The notes: generated by a model from the letters alone, not told the origin. Positions 10,434 to 19,409 are shown, numbered from the stretch's first letter. The stretch: 64,000 nt of DNA from Psychroflexus lacisalsi (GCF_020164495.1 NZ_JAIQYZ010000002.1:372001-436000), one strand, 5' to 3'. A program made the numbers and translations.

Positions 10434-10673
10434 TTATTTAGTCAAGAATCCTTTAGCACGAGCTTCTTTCAAAACAGCGTGAATTCCTTTTTTATTGATG
10501 GTTTTTAAGATTGAAGTGGATACTTTAAGGGATATCCATTTATCTTCTTCAGGGATGTAAAATCTCTTCTTAACCAAGTTAACGCTAAATTTGCGTCTAG
10601 TTCTATTTAATGCGTGGGAAACGTTATTTCCTGACAATGCTCTTTTTCCAGTAAGCTCACAAACTCTTGACAT
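10434..10673 (-). CDS. rpmB: 50S ribosomal protein L28
   Basis: A 79-residue L28. The start MSRVCELTGKRALSGNNVSH and the following LNRTRRKFSVNLVKKRFY are typical of the family, as is the C-terminal TINKKGIHAVLKEARAKGF. It is the first gene of the rpmB-rpmG-DUF4295 unit. An upstream TTAATTTG (near 10709) only approximates the -7 consensus, so the promoter is not certain. Confidence 0.95.
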   Translation of the reverse strand: MSRVCELTGKRALSGNNVSHALNRTRRKFSVNLVKKRFYIPEEDKWISLKVSTSILKTINKKGIHAVLKEARAKGFLTK

Positions 10674-10757
10674 TATATATACTTTTAGATGTTATTAAAA
10701 ACAGGATGCAAATTAACGACTTTTTTCTGAATTAGAAAAAATAAATTTTACTGATTT

Positions 10758-12005
10758 TCAATTTTTCGAAATGACCTCATAAATCAACTCTAGGGCTTTG
10801 TTTACGGCCTTCTGTGTCACACGCTCGCGATGTTTACCAAATTGAAATTCATGAACTTGTGTCTCTTCCGGCGTGGAAATAGCTATAAAAACGGTTCCAA
10901 TTTCTGCATCGCTATCACCTTTAGTAGGGCCGGCATTTCCAGTTGTCGCTATAGCAAAATCCGAGTTAAACATCGCTTTAGCTTTAATAGCCATTGCTTC
11001 TGTAATTTCAGAACTTACGACAGAATATTTCTCAATTAGCTCTTTAGGAATCTTTAAAACGTCATTTTTTGCCGACGTGGCGTAGCTCACAACAGAACCT
11101 TTAAAATATGAAGAGGCACCTGGGATTTCAGTAAATTTTGCTGCCAATCTTCCCCCTGTACAACTTTCAGCTGTAACCAAAGTTTGACCTTTAACTATAA
11201 AAGCTTCAGCTATTCTCTCCTCAAGAGTTTGCTCATCTTCGTAGCCTTTTATAATATCTCCTATGATCCTATTTAAGCTTTCTATCGCATTTTTGAGACC
11301 GGACTTCAGTTCTGCTTCATCTTCTCCTCGAGCACTCAACCTCAGCCGAACTCTCCCTAAGCTTGGCAGATAGGCGAGCTTGATATAAGGTGGTAATTGA
11401 TTTTCCCAATCTTCAATTCGCTCTGCAATGGCACTTTCACCCAAACCATAAGTCAAAACTGTTTTATGAATGATATAAGGCGTTTTAAATCGATCTTGCA
11501 ATCTCGGCATCGCCTGCTCTGTCAAAATGGATTTCATTTCATAAGGAACACCGGGCATAGATATATAAACCACTCCGTTTTTTTCAAACCACATTCCTGG
11601 CGCAGTGCCATACTCATTATGAAGCGTAATCGCTTGGGAAGGTATCCATGCCTGAGAGCGGTTCGCTTCAAGGATTGGGGTGTTGACGTATTTTTTGAAA
11701 ATATTTTCTACATGATCCAACACCTTTTGGTCCAACACCAACTCATCATTGAAGTACTCACAAAAAGCATGTTTGGTAATATCATCTTTAGTCGGGCCAA
11801 GACCTCCTGTTATGATGATAATATTAGATCGCTTTGAGGCTTCTTCAAACGCGTTCAAGATATGAGTCTTTTCGTCTTCAATTGAAGAAATTTGATACAC
11901 GTCTATCCCTATTTTGTTGAGTTGTTTGGCAATGAAAGCTGAATTGGTATCGATAATTTGACCAATGAGAATCTCATCCCCTATTGTTATAATTTCTGCT
12001 TGCAT
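10758..12005 (-). CDS. cinA: CinA family protein (nicotinamide-nucleotide amidohydrolase)
   Basis: A 415-residue two-domain CinA. The N-terminal molybdopterin-binding-like (COG1058) domain starts [21 protein letters not shown] and contains [14 protein letters not shown]. The C-terminal domain (about 255-415) carries [34 protein letters not shown] and [12 protein letters not shown], the signature of the amidohydrolase that converts NMN to nicotinate mononucleotide in the pyridine-nucleotide salvage cycle. The name competence/damage-inducible protein is historical. It follows the FAH-family gene by 3 bases on the same strand. Full length, with no missing motifs. Confidence 0.93.
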   Translation of the reverse strand: MQAEIITIGDEILIGQIIDTNSAFIAKQLNKIGIDVYQISSIEDEKTHILNAFEEASKRSNIIIITGGLGPTKDDITKHAFCEYFNDELVLDQKVLDHVENIFKKYVNTPILEANRSQAWIPSQAITLHNEYGTAPGMWFEKNGVVYISMPGVPYEMKSILTEQAMPRLQDRFKTPYIIHKTVLTYGLGESAIAERIEDWENQLPPYIKLAYLPSLGRVRLRLSARGEDEAELKSGLKNAIESLNRIIGDIIKGYEDEQTLEERIAEAFIVKGQTLVTAESCTGGRLAAKFTEIPGASSYFKGSVVSYATSAKNDVLKIPKELIEKYSVVSSEITEAMAIKAKAMFNSDFAIATTGNAGPTKGDSDAEIGTVFIAISTPEETQVHEFQFGKHRERVTQKAVNKALELIYEVISKN

Positions 12006-12008
12006 AAG

Positions 12009-12623
12009 TTATTTGACTTGTATTAAAAAACACGGCGAATTTTCTATAAAGCCTTCCAGAACATCGCCCTCAGAAACCTTGCCTACTCCAGCCGGTGTCC
12101 CTGTGAAAATAATATCACCAATCTTCAACGTAAAGTATTGAGACACATAAGCGATGAGTTCATCGATTTTCCAAAGCATTTCTGAAGTAGATCCTGACTG
12201 AACAACTTCTTTATTCTTCTCTAATCTGAAAGATATTGTGTTGACATCTTGAAAATTGGATTTGGGAAACCAAGATTCTCCAATAACAGCAGCTCCGTCA
12301 AAACCTTTAGCTTTCTCCCACGGCAGCCCTTTGTCTTTTAATTGATTTTGAACATCTCTTGCCGTAAAATCAATCCCTAAGCCAATGTCGTCATAATATT
12401 TATGAGCAAATTTGGACTGAATGTGTTTTCCAACTTTTTTGATTTTGACCAAAATCTCCACTTCATGGTGCACATCATTTGAAAATGACGGTAAAATAAA
12501 AGGATTGTTCTTCAACAAAATCGAAGAATCTGGTTTCATAAACACGACGGGGTGATCTGGCTTTTCGCTATTCAATTCAGAAATATGTTTAGCATAATTC
12601 CTACCAATACAAATCAATTTCAT
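12009..12623 (-). CDS. Fumarylacetoacetate hydrolase family protein
   Basis: A 204-residue single-domain FAH-fold enzyme. Metal-binding features are visible: HHEVEILVKI (His and two Glu) and the downstream IGLGIDFTARDVQ with Asp. The GDIIFTGTPAGVG motif near the C-terminus is diagnostic. Family members act on C-C bonds of 2-oxo acids (fumarylpyruvate hydrolase, oxaloacetate decarboxylase, acylpyruvase); which one applies here cannot be told. It lies between the exonuclease gene (11 bases upstream) and cinA (3 bases downstream), so the three form an operon without an obvious shared pathway. Confidence 0.9.
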   Translation of the reverse strand: MKLICIGRNYAKHISELNSEKPDHPVVFMKPDSSILLKNNPFILPSFSNDVHHEVEILVKIKKVGKHIQSKFAHKYYDDIGLGIDFTARDVQNQLKDKGLPWEKAKGFDGAAVIGESWFPKSNFQDVNTISFRLEKNKEVVQSGSTSEMLWKIDELIAYVSQYFTLKIGDIIFTGTPAGVGKVSEGDVLEGFIENSPCFLIQVK

Positions 12624-12634
12624 GACGGTATAAT

Positions 12635-13405
12635 TTATTTAGTCGCTAATTTTCTCAACTTGATCGCTGTCAGCACTTTTTTTGTATAAAGCGGGAAATC
12701 TGAATTTTGGATCCAGCCAAAATAGCCTGGTTCCTTTTCGAGCACATCCTCTACTTTTTTACCTCTATGCTTTCCAAAGCCGAAAACTTCCTCATCTTTT
12801 TTATTCAAAACAATAAAGCCTGCCAAATCAGCAAACTTCTTGTGAGCGCTGTAGGTCGACAGCCATTTGGTATCATTTTCTAAATCTGGATAGCGATCGA
12901 GCTGAGATTTCAAAACTTCGTAAGTGGCATTAGTATCGGCTTCGGCGCTGTGTGCATCGGTAAGATCTTTATCACAATAAAACTTATAAGCTGCCTCCAA
13001 AGTTCTTTTTTCTTTCTTATGAAAAATAGTTTGTACGTCGACTGCATTAACCTTTTTTAAATCAAAATCGATTCCAACGCGCAGCATTTCTTCTGCTAAC
13101 AATGGAATATCAAAACGGTTACTATTGTAACCAGCCAAATCACATCCTTTAATCATCTGGTTGATTTTAGGCGCTAGCTCGTCAAACTTAGGCTCGTTTG
13201 CTACATCCTCATCGCTAATCCCGTGAATGGCTGTTGTTTCCTTAGGAATTGGTATTCCTGGATTCACTTTCCAGGTGTAACTCTCTTTATTATTATTTTC
13301 AAAAACTTTTAGAATTGAGATTTCGACAATTCTGTCTTTTGAAATATTTGTACCTGTCGTTTCAAGATCAAAAAAACAGATAGGACGCGTCAACTTTAAT
13401 TCCAT
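12635..13405 (-). CDS. DnaQ-like 3'-5' exonuclease
   Basis: A 256-residue DEDD-family exonuclease: ICFFDLETTGTNISKDRIVE holds the first Asp-x-Glu pair, AGYNSNRFDIPLLAEEML the second Asp, and DAHSAEADTNATYEVL the last His and Asp (DEDDh type). A C-terminal segment (about 210-250, VFGFGKHRGKKVEDVL... GYFGWI) matches the small domain often added to such proteins. I chose the ATG at 13405 and not an upstream in-frame start, because the stretch upstream contains a -7 promoter box (13421-13428) and codes for an unconserved-looking leader. It may proofread or repair DNA; it is not the PolIII alpha subunit. Confidence 0.88.
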   Translation of the reverse strand: MELKLTRPICFFDLETTGTNISKDRIVEISILKVFENNNKESYTWKVNPGIPIPKETTAIHGISDEDVANEPKFDELAPKINQMIKGCDLAGYNSNRFDIPLLAEEMLRVGIDFDLKKVNAVDVQTIFHKKEKRTLEAAYKFYCDKDLTDAHSAEADTNATYEVLKSQLDRYPDLENDTKWLSTYSAHKKFADLAGFIVLNKKDEEVFGFGKHRGKKVEDVLEKEPGYFGWIQNSDFPLYTKKVLTAIKLRKLATK

Positions 13406-13420
13406 TGTAGATATTTTATG

Positions 13421-13428
13421 CAAAGTTA
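13421..13428 (-). promoter_or_regulatory. -7 promoter box of the exonuclease-FAH-cinA operon
   Basis: The minus strand reads TAACTTTG, a TAnnTTTG match 15 bases before the chosen ATG. It lies inside the longer open frame and so argues for the shorter protein. Confidence 0.5.
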
Positions 13429-13557
13429 GTATTTGAAACCAAAGAAATCCTGAATTAACTAAAATTTGAAATAATTGACTTAAGCTAGACAATGTGTATG
13501 TGTCTTGAAATTTCGAAAAAAAAAGATTAAATTACGTTCAAATCAATCCAATAATAG

Positions 13558-13986
13558 ATGCCTTTAAAATTTGTATCCTATATAAGTTCCCAATCTCGTG
13601 TAATGACAAAGCAAAGTATTGAGGATTTCTTATTTCAGGTCAGAGATAAAAATAAACACTTAGCAATAACTGGTATTCTTTTACTAATCCAGGGAAAATT
13701 TGTTCAATACATAGAAGGTCCAGCTGAAGAAATTGATAAAGTATATGAATCTATAAGTAAGGACAAAAGGCACACTGAAATGATTATGCTGGATTCCGGG
13801 AGCTTAACAGAGCGTCAATTTAAAGACTGGTCTATGGCCTACAAGGAAGTGGATGATAAACAGATCAAAGAAATTGTAGGAAAAGAAGATCTTCACCTGG
13901 AAGATGTTTTCCTGAATGATAAAGACATTAAAAATCATCCTGTATTGACTGTATTGTACGATTTTGTAAAAACACTTTCAAGCTAA
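13558..13986 (+). CDS. BLUF-domain blue-light sensor, stand-alone
   Basis: A 142-residue protein made of one BLUF domain (residues about 3-95) plus a short helical tail. All flavin-site residues are visible by alignment with AppA/BlrB: Tyr8 (SYIS), Asn32 (KNKHLAITG), Gln50 (FVQYIEGP), Trp91 and Met93 (DWSMAY). RH at residues 71-72 is also typical. In BLUF proteins, blue light shifts the hydrogen bonds between flavin, Gln and Tyr. No output domain such as EAL or cyclase is attached, so it would signal by protein contact, as short BLUF proteins do. It is transcribed alone, divergently from the exonuclease operon, and ends at a hairpin terminator. Confidence 0.88.
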   Translation: MPLKFVSYISSQSRVMTKQSIEDFLFQVRDKNKHLAITGILLLIQGKFVQYIEGPAEEIDKVYESISKDKRHTEMIMLDSGSLTERQFKDWSMAYKEVDDKQIKEIVGKEDLHLEDVFLNDKDIKNHPVLTVLYDFVKTLSS

Positions 13987-14020
13987 AAAACCTCCGGAAA
14001 ATTCATTCCCGAAGGTTTTA
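13987..14020. terminator. Terminator between the BLUF gene and transketolase
   Basis: A stem AAACCTCCGG paired with CCCGAAGGTTT (one mismatch), flanked by A-run and T-run, lies directly after the BLUF stop codon. It can act in both directions. Confidence 0.7.
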
Positions 14021-14083
14021 TAATATTATTCAGAATTTTAAATAAGGCCTCAACTAATCAACTCGAGACGTTTTTATTTTGAA

Positions 14084-15040
14084 TTACTCTTTTCGTAAGA
14101 TAACCGCTTCAGCTTTTTCTGAAATGGCTTTAGCATTCAAACCATACTTATCAAGAAGCATAAGTGGCTCTCCGCTTTCACCAAATGTGTCTTCTGTAGC
14201 TACAAATTCCTGTGGCGCTGGATGATTAAGCGCCAAAGTTCTGGCTACACTTTCACCAAGCCCTCCAAGCATATTATGCTCTTCTGCAGTCACAACACAT
14301 TTTGTCTTTCTTACTGATTTTAGAATAGCAGTTTCATCAAGTGGTTTTATAGTGTGTATATTGATAACTTCTGCAGAAATGCCTTTTTCATCCAATTCCT
14401 TAGCAGCTTCTAAGGCTTCCCATACCAAATGTCCGGTTGCAATAATCGTTACATCGTTGCCTTCAGTAAGCGTTACTGCTTTTCCGATTTTAAAAGTTTG
14501 ATCTACTGGTGTAAAATTGGCCACTTTAGGCCTTCCGAATCTTAAGTAAACTGGTCCATCATATTCAGCAATGGCTATTGTAGCTGCTTTCGTTTGATTG
14601 TAATCGCAGGTATTAATAACTGTCATCCCCGGAAGCATTTTCATCAAGCCCAAATCTTCTAAAATTTGGTGAGTTGCTCCATCTTCACCTAATGTTAAGC
14701 CGGCGTGAGAAGCGCAAATTTTTACATTTTTTCCTGAGTAAGCAACAGATTGTCTAATTTGATCATAAACTCTACCCGTAGAAAAATTGGCAAAAGTACC
14801 TGTAAAAGGTATTTTTCCACCAATGGTCATTCCTGCGGCAATTCCAATCATATTGGCTTCAGCAATCCCTATTTGAAAAAATCGGTCGGGGTGATTGTTT
14901 TTGAATTCGTCCATTTTGAGAGATCCTGTCAAATCTGCACAAAGTGCAACTACATCTGGATTAGATTTACCAAGCTCTGCCAAGCCAGCCCCAAATCCAG
15001 AACGTGTATCTATATTTCCTGTGTTCTTATATGTTTTCAT
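14084..15040 (-). CDS. Transketolase, C-terminal subunit
   Basis: A 318-residue protein equal to the second half of transketolase: the pyrimidine-binding domain with FQIGIAEANMIGIAAG (Glu that activates thiamine diphosphate), FSTGRVYDQIRQSVAYSG, and the C-terminal regulatory domain (about 190-315). It must pair with the N-terminal subunit encoded just upstream to form the complete active site. Together they move two-carbon units between sugar phosphates in the pentose phosphate pathway. Split transketolases are common in Bacteroidota. A 1-deoxyxylulose-5-phosphate synthase is less likely, given the separate subunits and motif spacing. A 138-base spacer with REP-like palindromes separates the two genes. 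Confidence 0.9.
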   Translation of the reverse strand: MKTYKNTGNIDTRSGFGAGLAELGKSNPDVVALCADLTGSLKMDEFKNNHPDRFFQIGIAEANMIGIAAGMTIGGKIPFTGTFANFSTGRVYDQIRQSVAYSGKNVKICASHAGLTLGEDGATHQILEDLGLMKMLPGMTVINTCDYNQTKAATIAIAEYDGPVYLRFGRPKVANFTPVDQTFKIGKAVTLTEGNDVTIIATGHLVWEALEAAKELDEKGISAEVINIHTIKPLDETAILKSVRKTKCVVTAEEHNMLGGLGESVARTLALNHPAPQEFVATEDTFGESGEPLMLLDKYGLNAKAISEKAEAVILRKE

Positions 15041-15042
15041 AC

Positions 15043-15080
15043 GCCTCCCCTAGCCCCTCCTAAGGAGGGAAATTCCGGGG
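15043..15080. repeat. REP-like GC-rich palindrome
   Basis: The stretch contains CCTCCCCTAGCCCCTCC, TAA, then GGAGGG and a further GGGG. The inner stem CCCTCC/GGAGGG is at 15055-15069. It is much richer in GC than its surroundings. The same kind of element (CCTCCCCTAGCCCCTCC) is, from memory, scattered in many flavobacterial genomes. Confidence 0.65.
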
Positions 15081-15149
15081 TTATTTTTTAATTAATATTT
15101 TGCTTTTTATAATCTTCATGTGAAGAATGTTTTATCGAATATAGAAACC

Positions 15150-15171
15150 CTACCCTTTGAAAAGGTTAGGT
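15150..15171. repeat. Second REP-like palindrome
   Basis: CCTACCCTT and AAGGTTAGG form an inverted repeat with one mismatch around a short loop, followed by TGGGGAT. It lies only 8 bases downstream of the N-terminal transketolase gene. Confidence 0.5.
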
Positions 15172-15178
15172 GGGGATA

Positions 15179-16024
15179 CTAGTAATCTCCAAGTGTCTCC
15201 GGGTTTTGTGATAAGGCAACTTCAAGTTGCTCATCATTCGGAGCTTTTCCATGCCAAGCATGAGTTCCCATCATGAAATCAACACCGTTTCCCATTTCAG
15301 TTTCCATCAAAATCACAACAGGTTGTTTTTTGCCAGTCAGGGCTTTAGCTTCCGCAAGTGTTTTCTTAATAGCTTCGATATCGTTTCCTTCTTTTAGCTC
15401 TAAAACTTTCCAGTCGAAAGCCTCAAACTTTTTCTTAAGATCTCCAAGTGGCAAAACATCATCTGTCGCCCCATCGATTTGTTTTTTATTGTAGTCTATC
15501 GTAGCGATAAGATTATCAACTCCTTTAGAACCCGCGTATAGAATCGCCTCCCAGTTTTGACCTTCTTGTAATTCACCATCGCCATGAAGGCTATAAATAA
15601 GATGTGAATCTTTATTCATTTTTTTGGTAAGGGCAGCTCCAATTGCAACAGACATTCCTTGACCTAGTGAACCCGAGGCAATTCTTACTCCTGGAAGACC
15701 TTCATGAGTTGTGGGATGACCTTGAAGTCTTGAGTCAATTTTTCTAAAGGTTTTGAGTTCTTCTACCGGAAAAAATCCTGATCTTGATAAAACACTGTAA
15801 AATACTGGTGAGATATGACCATTGGATAGAAAGAACAAGTCTTCATTTTTTCCATCCATATCAAAGTCACTGGAATACTCCATAACTTCCTGATAAAGAA
15901 TTGAAAAAAATTCTGCGCATCCTAACGAGCCTCCAGGGTGGCCAGAATTGACTTGATGAACCTGACGAAGAATGTCTCTTCTGACTTGTGTAACAAAATC
16001 TTGCAAATGTTGTGTTGTTGACAT
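15179..16024 (-). CDS. Transketolase, N-terminal subunit
   Basis: A 281-residue protein equal to the first half of transketolase, binding the diphosphate of thiamine diphosphate. Seen: VNSGHPGGSLGCAEFF with the conserved His, the GDG...N metal-diphosphate motif in SLHGDGELQEGQNWEA, and FLSNGHISPVFYS. KKQIDG and HAWHGKAPND near the end are typical too. It is the upstream gene of the split pair and lacks the pyrimidine-binding domain, which the next gene supplies. Its start is separated from tgt, transcribed the other way, by 141 bases. Confidence 0.9.
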   Translation of the reverse strand: MSTTQHLQDFVTQVRRDILRQVHQVNSGHPGGSLGCAEFFSILYQEVMEYSSDFDMDGKNEDLFFLSNGHISPVFYSVLSRSGFFPVEELKTFRKIDSRLQGHPTTHEGLPGVRIASGSLGQGMSVAIGAALTKKMNKDSHLIYSLHGDGELQEGQNWEAILYAGSKGVDNLIATIDYNKKQIDGATDDVLPLGDLKKKFEAFDWKVLELKEGNDIEAIKKTLAEAKALTGKKQPVVILMETEMGNGVDFMMGTHAWHGKAPNDEQLEVALSQNPETLGDY

Positions 16025-16139
16025 GAGATATTTAAGAATTTTAAGTTGCTCAAAAGTAAGGATTTATTATAAAATACCGGTCTGTAGATTTATCAATCCG
16101 AATATACCTCAGCTGAATTAAAAGTTTGATAGAGTTGAG

Positions 16140-16147
16140 TATATTTG
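16140..16147 (+). promoter_or_regulatory. -7 promoter box of tgt
   Basis: Reads TATATTTG, an exact match to TAnnTTTG, 18 bases before the tgt ATG. Because it covers the TTG that could open a longer frame, it supports the ATG at 16166 as the true start. Confidence 0.55.
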
Positions 16148-16165
16148 CTGGCTATTAGAATACAT

Positions 16166-17296
16166 ATGAAATTCGAATTACTAAGTAAAGATCCAAATTC
16201 TAAAGCAAGAGCAGGAAAAATTACAACAGAGCATGGCGTTATAGAAACGCCTATTTTTATGCCTGTTGGCACCATTGCTACTGTAAAAGGTGTTCACCAA
16301 AGAGAACTTAAAGAGGAGATAAATCCCGACATTATTCTGGGAAACACCTATCACCTTTATTTACGTCCAGGAACTGGCATCTTGAGAAAGGCTGGTGGAC
16401 TTCATAAATTTATGAATTGGGATAGAAATATTTTAACCGATAGCGGTGGTTATCAGGTTTATTCACTTTCTGCCAATAGAAAAATTAATGAACAAGGCGT
16501 AAAATTTAAATCCCACATAGACGGCTCTACTCATCTTTTTACTCCTGAAAGCGCAGTTGATATTCAGCGAGAAATTGGAGCCGATATCATTATGGCTTTT
16601 GACGAATGCACGCCTTATCCTTGTGAGTATAATTACGCGAAGCGTTCCATGCACATGACTCATCGCTGGCTCGACCGTTGCATGACTTACATGAAAAAAA
16701 CCTCACCACTATATGGTCATGACCAGACTTTATTTCCAATTGTACAGGGGAGTACTTATAAAGACTTGAGGAAACAATCTGCAGAATATATCGCTAATGT
16801 TGGTGCGGAAGGAAATGCGATTGGAGGTCTATCTGTTGGAGAGCCTGATGACGAAATGTATGCCATGACAGAAGTCGTTACCGATATTTTACCAGAGGAC
16901 AAACCGAGATACCTTATGGGGGTGGGAACACCTTCCAATTTATTAGAAAATATCGCTTTAGGGGTTGACATGTTTGATTGTGTAATGCCCACAAGAAATG
17001 CAAGAAATGGTATGTTGTTTACATCTGAAGGTACCATCAACATCAAAAATAAAAAATGGGAGGATGACTTTTCAGCCATTGACCCCGCAGGCTACACCTG
17101 GGTAGATACTGAATATACTAAAGCTTACTTAAAACACTTATTTTCCGTAAAAGAATTATTGGGAAAACAAATTGCTACCATTCACAACTTAGGGTTTTAC
17201 CTTTGGTTAGTGAGAGAAGCTAGAAGACAAATACAAGCTGGTACATTCAGAGCTTGGAAAGATGTTACGGTGAAAAAACTATCGGTAAGACTATAA
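16166..17296 (+). CDS. tgt: tRNA-guanine transglycosylase (queuine/preQ1 insertion), zinc site degenerate
   Basis: A 376-residue TIM-barrel enzyme that exchanges guanine for preQ1 at position 34 of GUN-anticodon tRNAs in queuosine synthesis. Asp92 (LTDSGGYQVYS) and the nucleophile Asp271 (DCVMPTRNARNG) are present, as is the substrate segment IVQGS and GGLSVGEP. The usual C-terminal zinc site C-x-C-x-x-C...H is missing: at the aligned place (residues 309, 311, 314) the sequence DPAGYTWVDTEY has Gly, Thr and Asp, while His340 is kept. I recall the same in other Bacteroidota, so it is likely a lineage trait and not a defect. The ATG at 16166 fits the family start and the promoter box. Confidence 0.93.
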   Translation: MKFELLSKDPNSKARAGKITTEHGVIETPIFMPVGTIATVKGVHQRELKEEINPDIILGNTYHLYLRPGTGILRKAGGLHKFMNWDRNILTDSGGYQVYSLSANRKINEQGVKFKSHIDGSTHLFTPESAVDIQREIGADIIMAFDECTPYPCEYNYAKRSMHMTHRWLDRCMTYMKKTSPLYGHDQTLFPIVQGSTYKDLRKQSAEYIANVGAEGNAIGGLSVGEPDDEMYAMTEVVTDILPEDKPRYLMGVGTPSNLLENIALGVDMFDCVMPTRNARNGMLFTSEGTINIKNKKWEDDFSAIDPAGYTWVDTEYTKAYLKHLFSVKELLGKQIATIHNLGFYLWLVREARRQIQAGTFRAWKDVTVKKLSVRL

Positions 17297-17305
17297 TTTT
17301 AGATT

Positions 17306-18382
17306 TTGAAAATAATTGACTGGTACATATTAAAGAGATACTTAGCCACTTTTGTTGCGCTCTTACTCATGTTTATTCCCATAGGGATAATCGTCAATTT
17401 ATCAGAAAAGATTGATGAAATTACTGAAAATGAAGTCCCCTTAGAAGAGGTCTTGGTGTTTTATGGAAATTTCACCATCTACTTTGCCAACTTGCTGTTT
17501 CCTATTTTTCTGTTTCTTTCTATCATCTGGTTTACTTCCAAATTGGCCAACAATACCGAAATTATAGCCATATTGAGTTCAGGGATTTCCTTTTGGCGAT
17601 TTTTGAGACCTTATATCATAGGAGCAACATTGGTCTGTGGAATTGCTCTGATATTTACAATGTACCTGGTTCCAAATGCCAGTCAGGGTTTTAATGAATT
17701 CAAATACCAATATTTCAAAAGAGGGAAGCAATCGCAGGAAACACAAAATGTTTACAGGCAAGTGAACGATGAAGAGTTCATTTTTGCGACAAATTTTCAG
17801 CCTAGCACCAGAACAGCTAGAAATTTCACTTTGGAACATTTTGAAAATAACGAAATGAAATTCAAAATTTCAGCCTCCAGATTAAAGTTTAATCCTGAAG
17901 ATTCGATATATACGCTTAGCAATTTTGAAAAGCGGATCATTAAAGATAGAGAAGATGTCATTTTGAGAAAATCTTCTATCGATACCGTTCTCCCTTTTGA
18001 ATTTGACGAGCTTACTCCGGTAGAGTATATCGCAGAAACTTTAGATTATAGAGAACTGAAAGAATTTATAGAAATAGAGAAAAGAAGAGGTTCTGCAAAT
18101 ATAAGCAGCTATCAGATTGTGGCCTATAAACGCTGGAGTGTTCCTGTCTCTGCGTTTATCCTAACTATTATTGCTGTATCTGTATCAGCAATGAAAAGGC
18201 GTGGTGGCATGGGCGCTAACCTTGCGATTGGAATCGTAATTGCTTTTGGATACATATTCTTGGATAAAGTATTTGGTACTATTGCTGAAAAGTCGACATT
18301 TTCTCCACTCCTGGCGGTCTGGCTTTCAAATATTTTATTTGGAATTCTTGCCATTTACCTTCTTATCAAATCAAAACGCTAA
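17306..18382 (+). CDS. LptF/LptG family lipopolysaccharide-export permease
   Basis: A 358-residue YjgP/YjgQ-family membrane protein. It has three helices near the N-terminus (about residues 12-32, 53-75, 98-120), a large periplasmic beta-jellyroll region (about 130-265), and three helices at the C-terminus (about 272-290, 300-320, 328-353). This is the layout of LptF and LptG, which with LptB extract LPS from the inner membrane. Motif KIIDWYILKRYLATF at the start is typical. The start codon is TTG, 9 bases after tgt, so the two are co-transcribed. Which of LptF or LptG it replaces cannot be told; the second permease is outside the window. Confidence 0.88.
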   Translation: MKIIDWYILKRYLATFVALLLMFIPIGIIVNLSEKIDEITENEVPLEEVLVFYGNFTIYFANLLFPIFLFLSIIWFTSKLANNTEIIAILSSGISFWRFLRPYIIGATLVCGIALIFTMYLVPNASQGFNEFKYQYFKRGKQSQETQNVYRQVNDEEFIFATNFQPSTRTARNFTLEHFENNEMKFKISASRLKFNPEDSIYTLSNFEKRIIKDREDVILRKSSIDTVLPFEFDELTPVEYIAETLDYRELKEFIEIEKRRGSANISSYQIVAYKRWSVPVSAFILTIIAVSVSAMKRRGGMGANLAIGIVIAFGYIFLDKVFGTIAEKSTFSPLLAVWLSNILFGILAIYLLIKSKR

Positions 18383-18415
18383 TCAGTAAATTTGAGATAA
18401 ACAGATATATCTTTA

Positions 18416-18423
18416 TATATTTG
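18416..18423 (+). promoter_or_regulatory. Promoter of accA (-33 TTG and -7 TATATTTG)
   Basis: The -7 box TATATTTG is preceded by TTTG ending at 18394, a spacing of 21 bases, so both elements of the Bacteroidota consensus are present. The accA ATG follows 32 bases downstream. Confidence 0.7.
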
Positions 18424-18455
18424 TCAATTAGATTTTAAAGAAATACACTGTATTC

Positions 18456-19409
18456 ATGGAATATTTAGATTTTGAATTACCTATAAAAGCCCTTCAGGAG
18501 CAATACGAAAAAGCTTGTGAAATCGGAGAAGATAGTGAAGTAGACGTCACCGAGACCTGCAAGCAGATAAAGTTCAAACTAGACAACAAGAAAAAGGAAA
18601 TTTACTCCAATCTTAATGCATGGCAGAGAGTTCAACTTTCCAGACATCCAAGTAGACCATACACTTTAGATTACATCAATGCAATTTGCGGTAACACATT
18701 TATGGAATTGCATGGAGATAGAACTTTTGGAGATGATAAAGCGATGATTGGTGGTCTAGGAAAGATCAACGAGCAAAGCTTCATGTTCATAGGACAACAA
18801 AAAGGCTACAATACAAAAACACGACAGTACAGAAACTTTGGTATGGCCAATCCAGAAGGCTACAGAAAAGCTCTGCGCCTGATGAAAAAAGCTGAAAAAT
18901 TTAACCTACCTATCGTAACTCTGGTAGATACTCCAGGAGCTTTCCCTGGACTTGAAGCTGAAGAAAGAGGTCAAGGTGAAGCTATTGCAAGAAACATCAT
19001 GGAGATGAGCCAGCTTAAAGTTCCTATTATTGTGATTATTATTGGCGAGGGAGCCAGCGGTGGTGCTTTGGGTATTGCAGTTGGTGACACCATCATGATG
19101 CTTGAAAACACATGGTATTCTGTTATATCTCCTGAATCTTGTTCTTCTATCCTGTGGAGAAGCTGGGAACACAAACAAACAGCTGCGGAGGCTTTAAAAT
19201 TAACAGCCACCGACATGAAAAAGCTTAAAATTATTGATAAAATCGTCAGAGAACCTCTTGGTGGTGCTCATAGCAATAGGGAGAAAACTTTTGAAATTGT
19301 AACGAACTCTATATTGAGTGAATTTGATGAATTGAAAAAGTTATCCCCAGAAGATTTGATTGAAAAAAGGATGCAAAAATTCATCGACATTGGAGTTTAT
19401 TCTGAATAG
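18456..19409 (+). CDS. accA: Acetyl-CoA carboxylase carboxyltransferase subunit alpha
   Basis: A 317-residue AccA. With AccD it transfers the carboxyl group from biotin to acetyl-CoA, giving malonyl-CoA for fatty acid synthesis. Typical parts: the N-terminal helical region with [18 protein letters not shown]-like [24 protein letters not shown], the crotonase-like core [20 protein letters not shown] and [16 protein letters not shown], then [12 protein letters not shown]. It has its own promoter (18416-18423) and ends in a strong terminator, so it is a single-gene unit. accD is not nearby. Confidence 0.96.
   Translation: MEYLDFELPIKALQEQYEKACEIGEDSEVDVTETCKQIKFKLDNKKKEIYSNLNAWQRVQLSRHPSRPYTLDYINAICGNTFMELHGDRTFGDDKAMIGGLGKINEQSFMFIGQQKGYNTKTRQYRNFGMANPEGYRKALRLMKKAEKFNLPIVTLVDTPGAFPGLEAEERGQGEAIARNIMEMSQLKVPIIVIIIGEGASGGALGIAVGDTIMMLENTWYSVISPESCSSILWRSWEHKQTAAEALKLTATDMKKLKIIDKIVREPLGGAHSNREKTFEIVTNSILSEFDELKKLSPEDLIEKRMQKFIDIGVYSE

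Noticed and set aside
11397..11837. 146-codon open frame on the plus strand inside cinA
   Set aside because: Shadow of the CinA frame. The protein has a composition unlike neighbouring genes and no promoter.
13406..13492. N-terminal extension of the DnaQ-like exonuclease by 29 residues
   Set aside because: A TAnnTTTG promoter box at 13421-13428 lies inside this stretch, and the family core starts shortly after the ATG at 13405.
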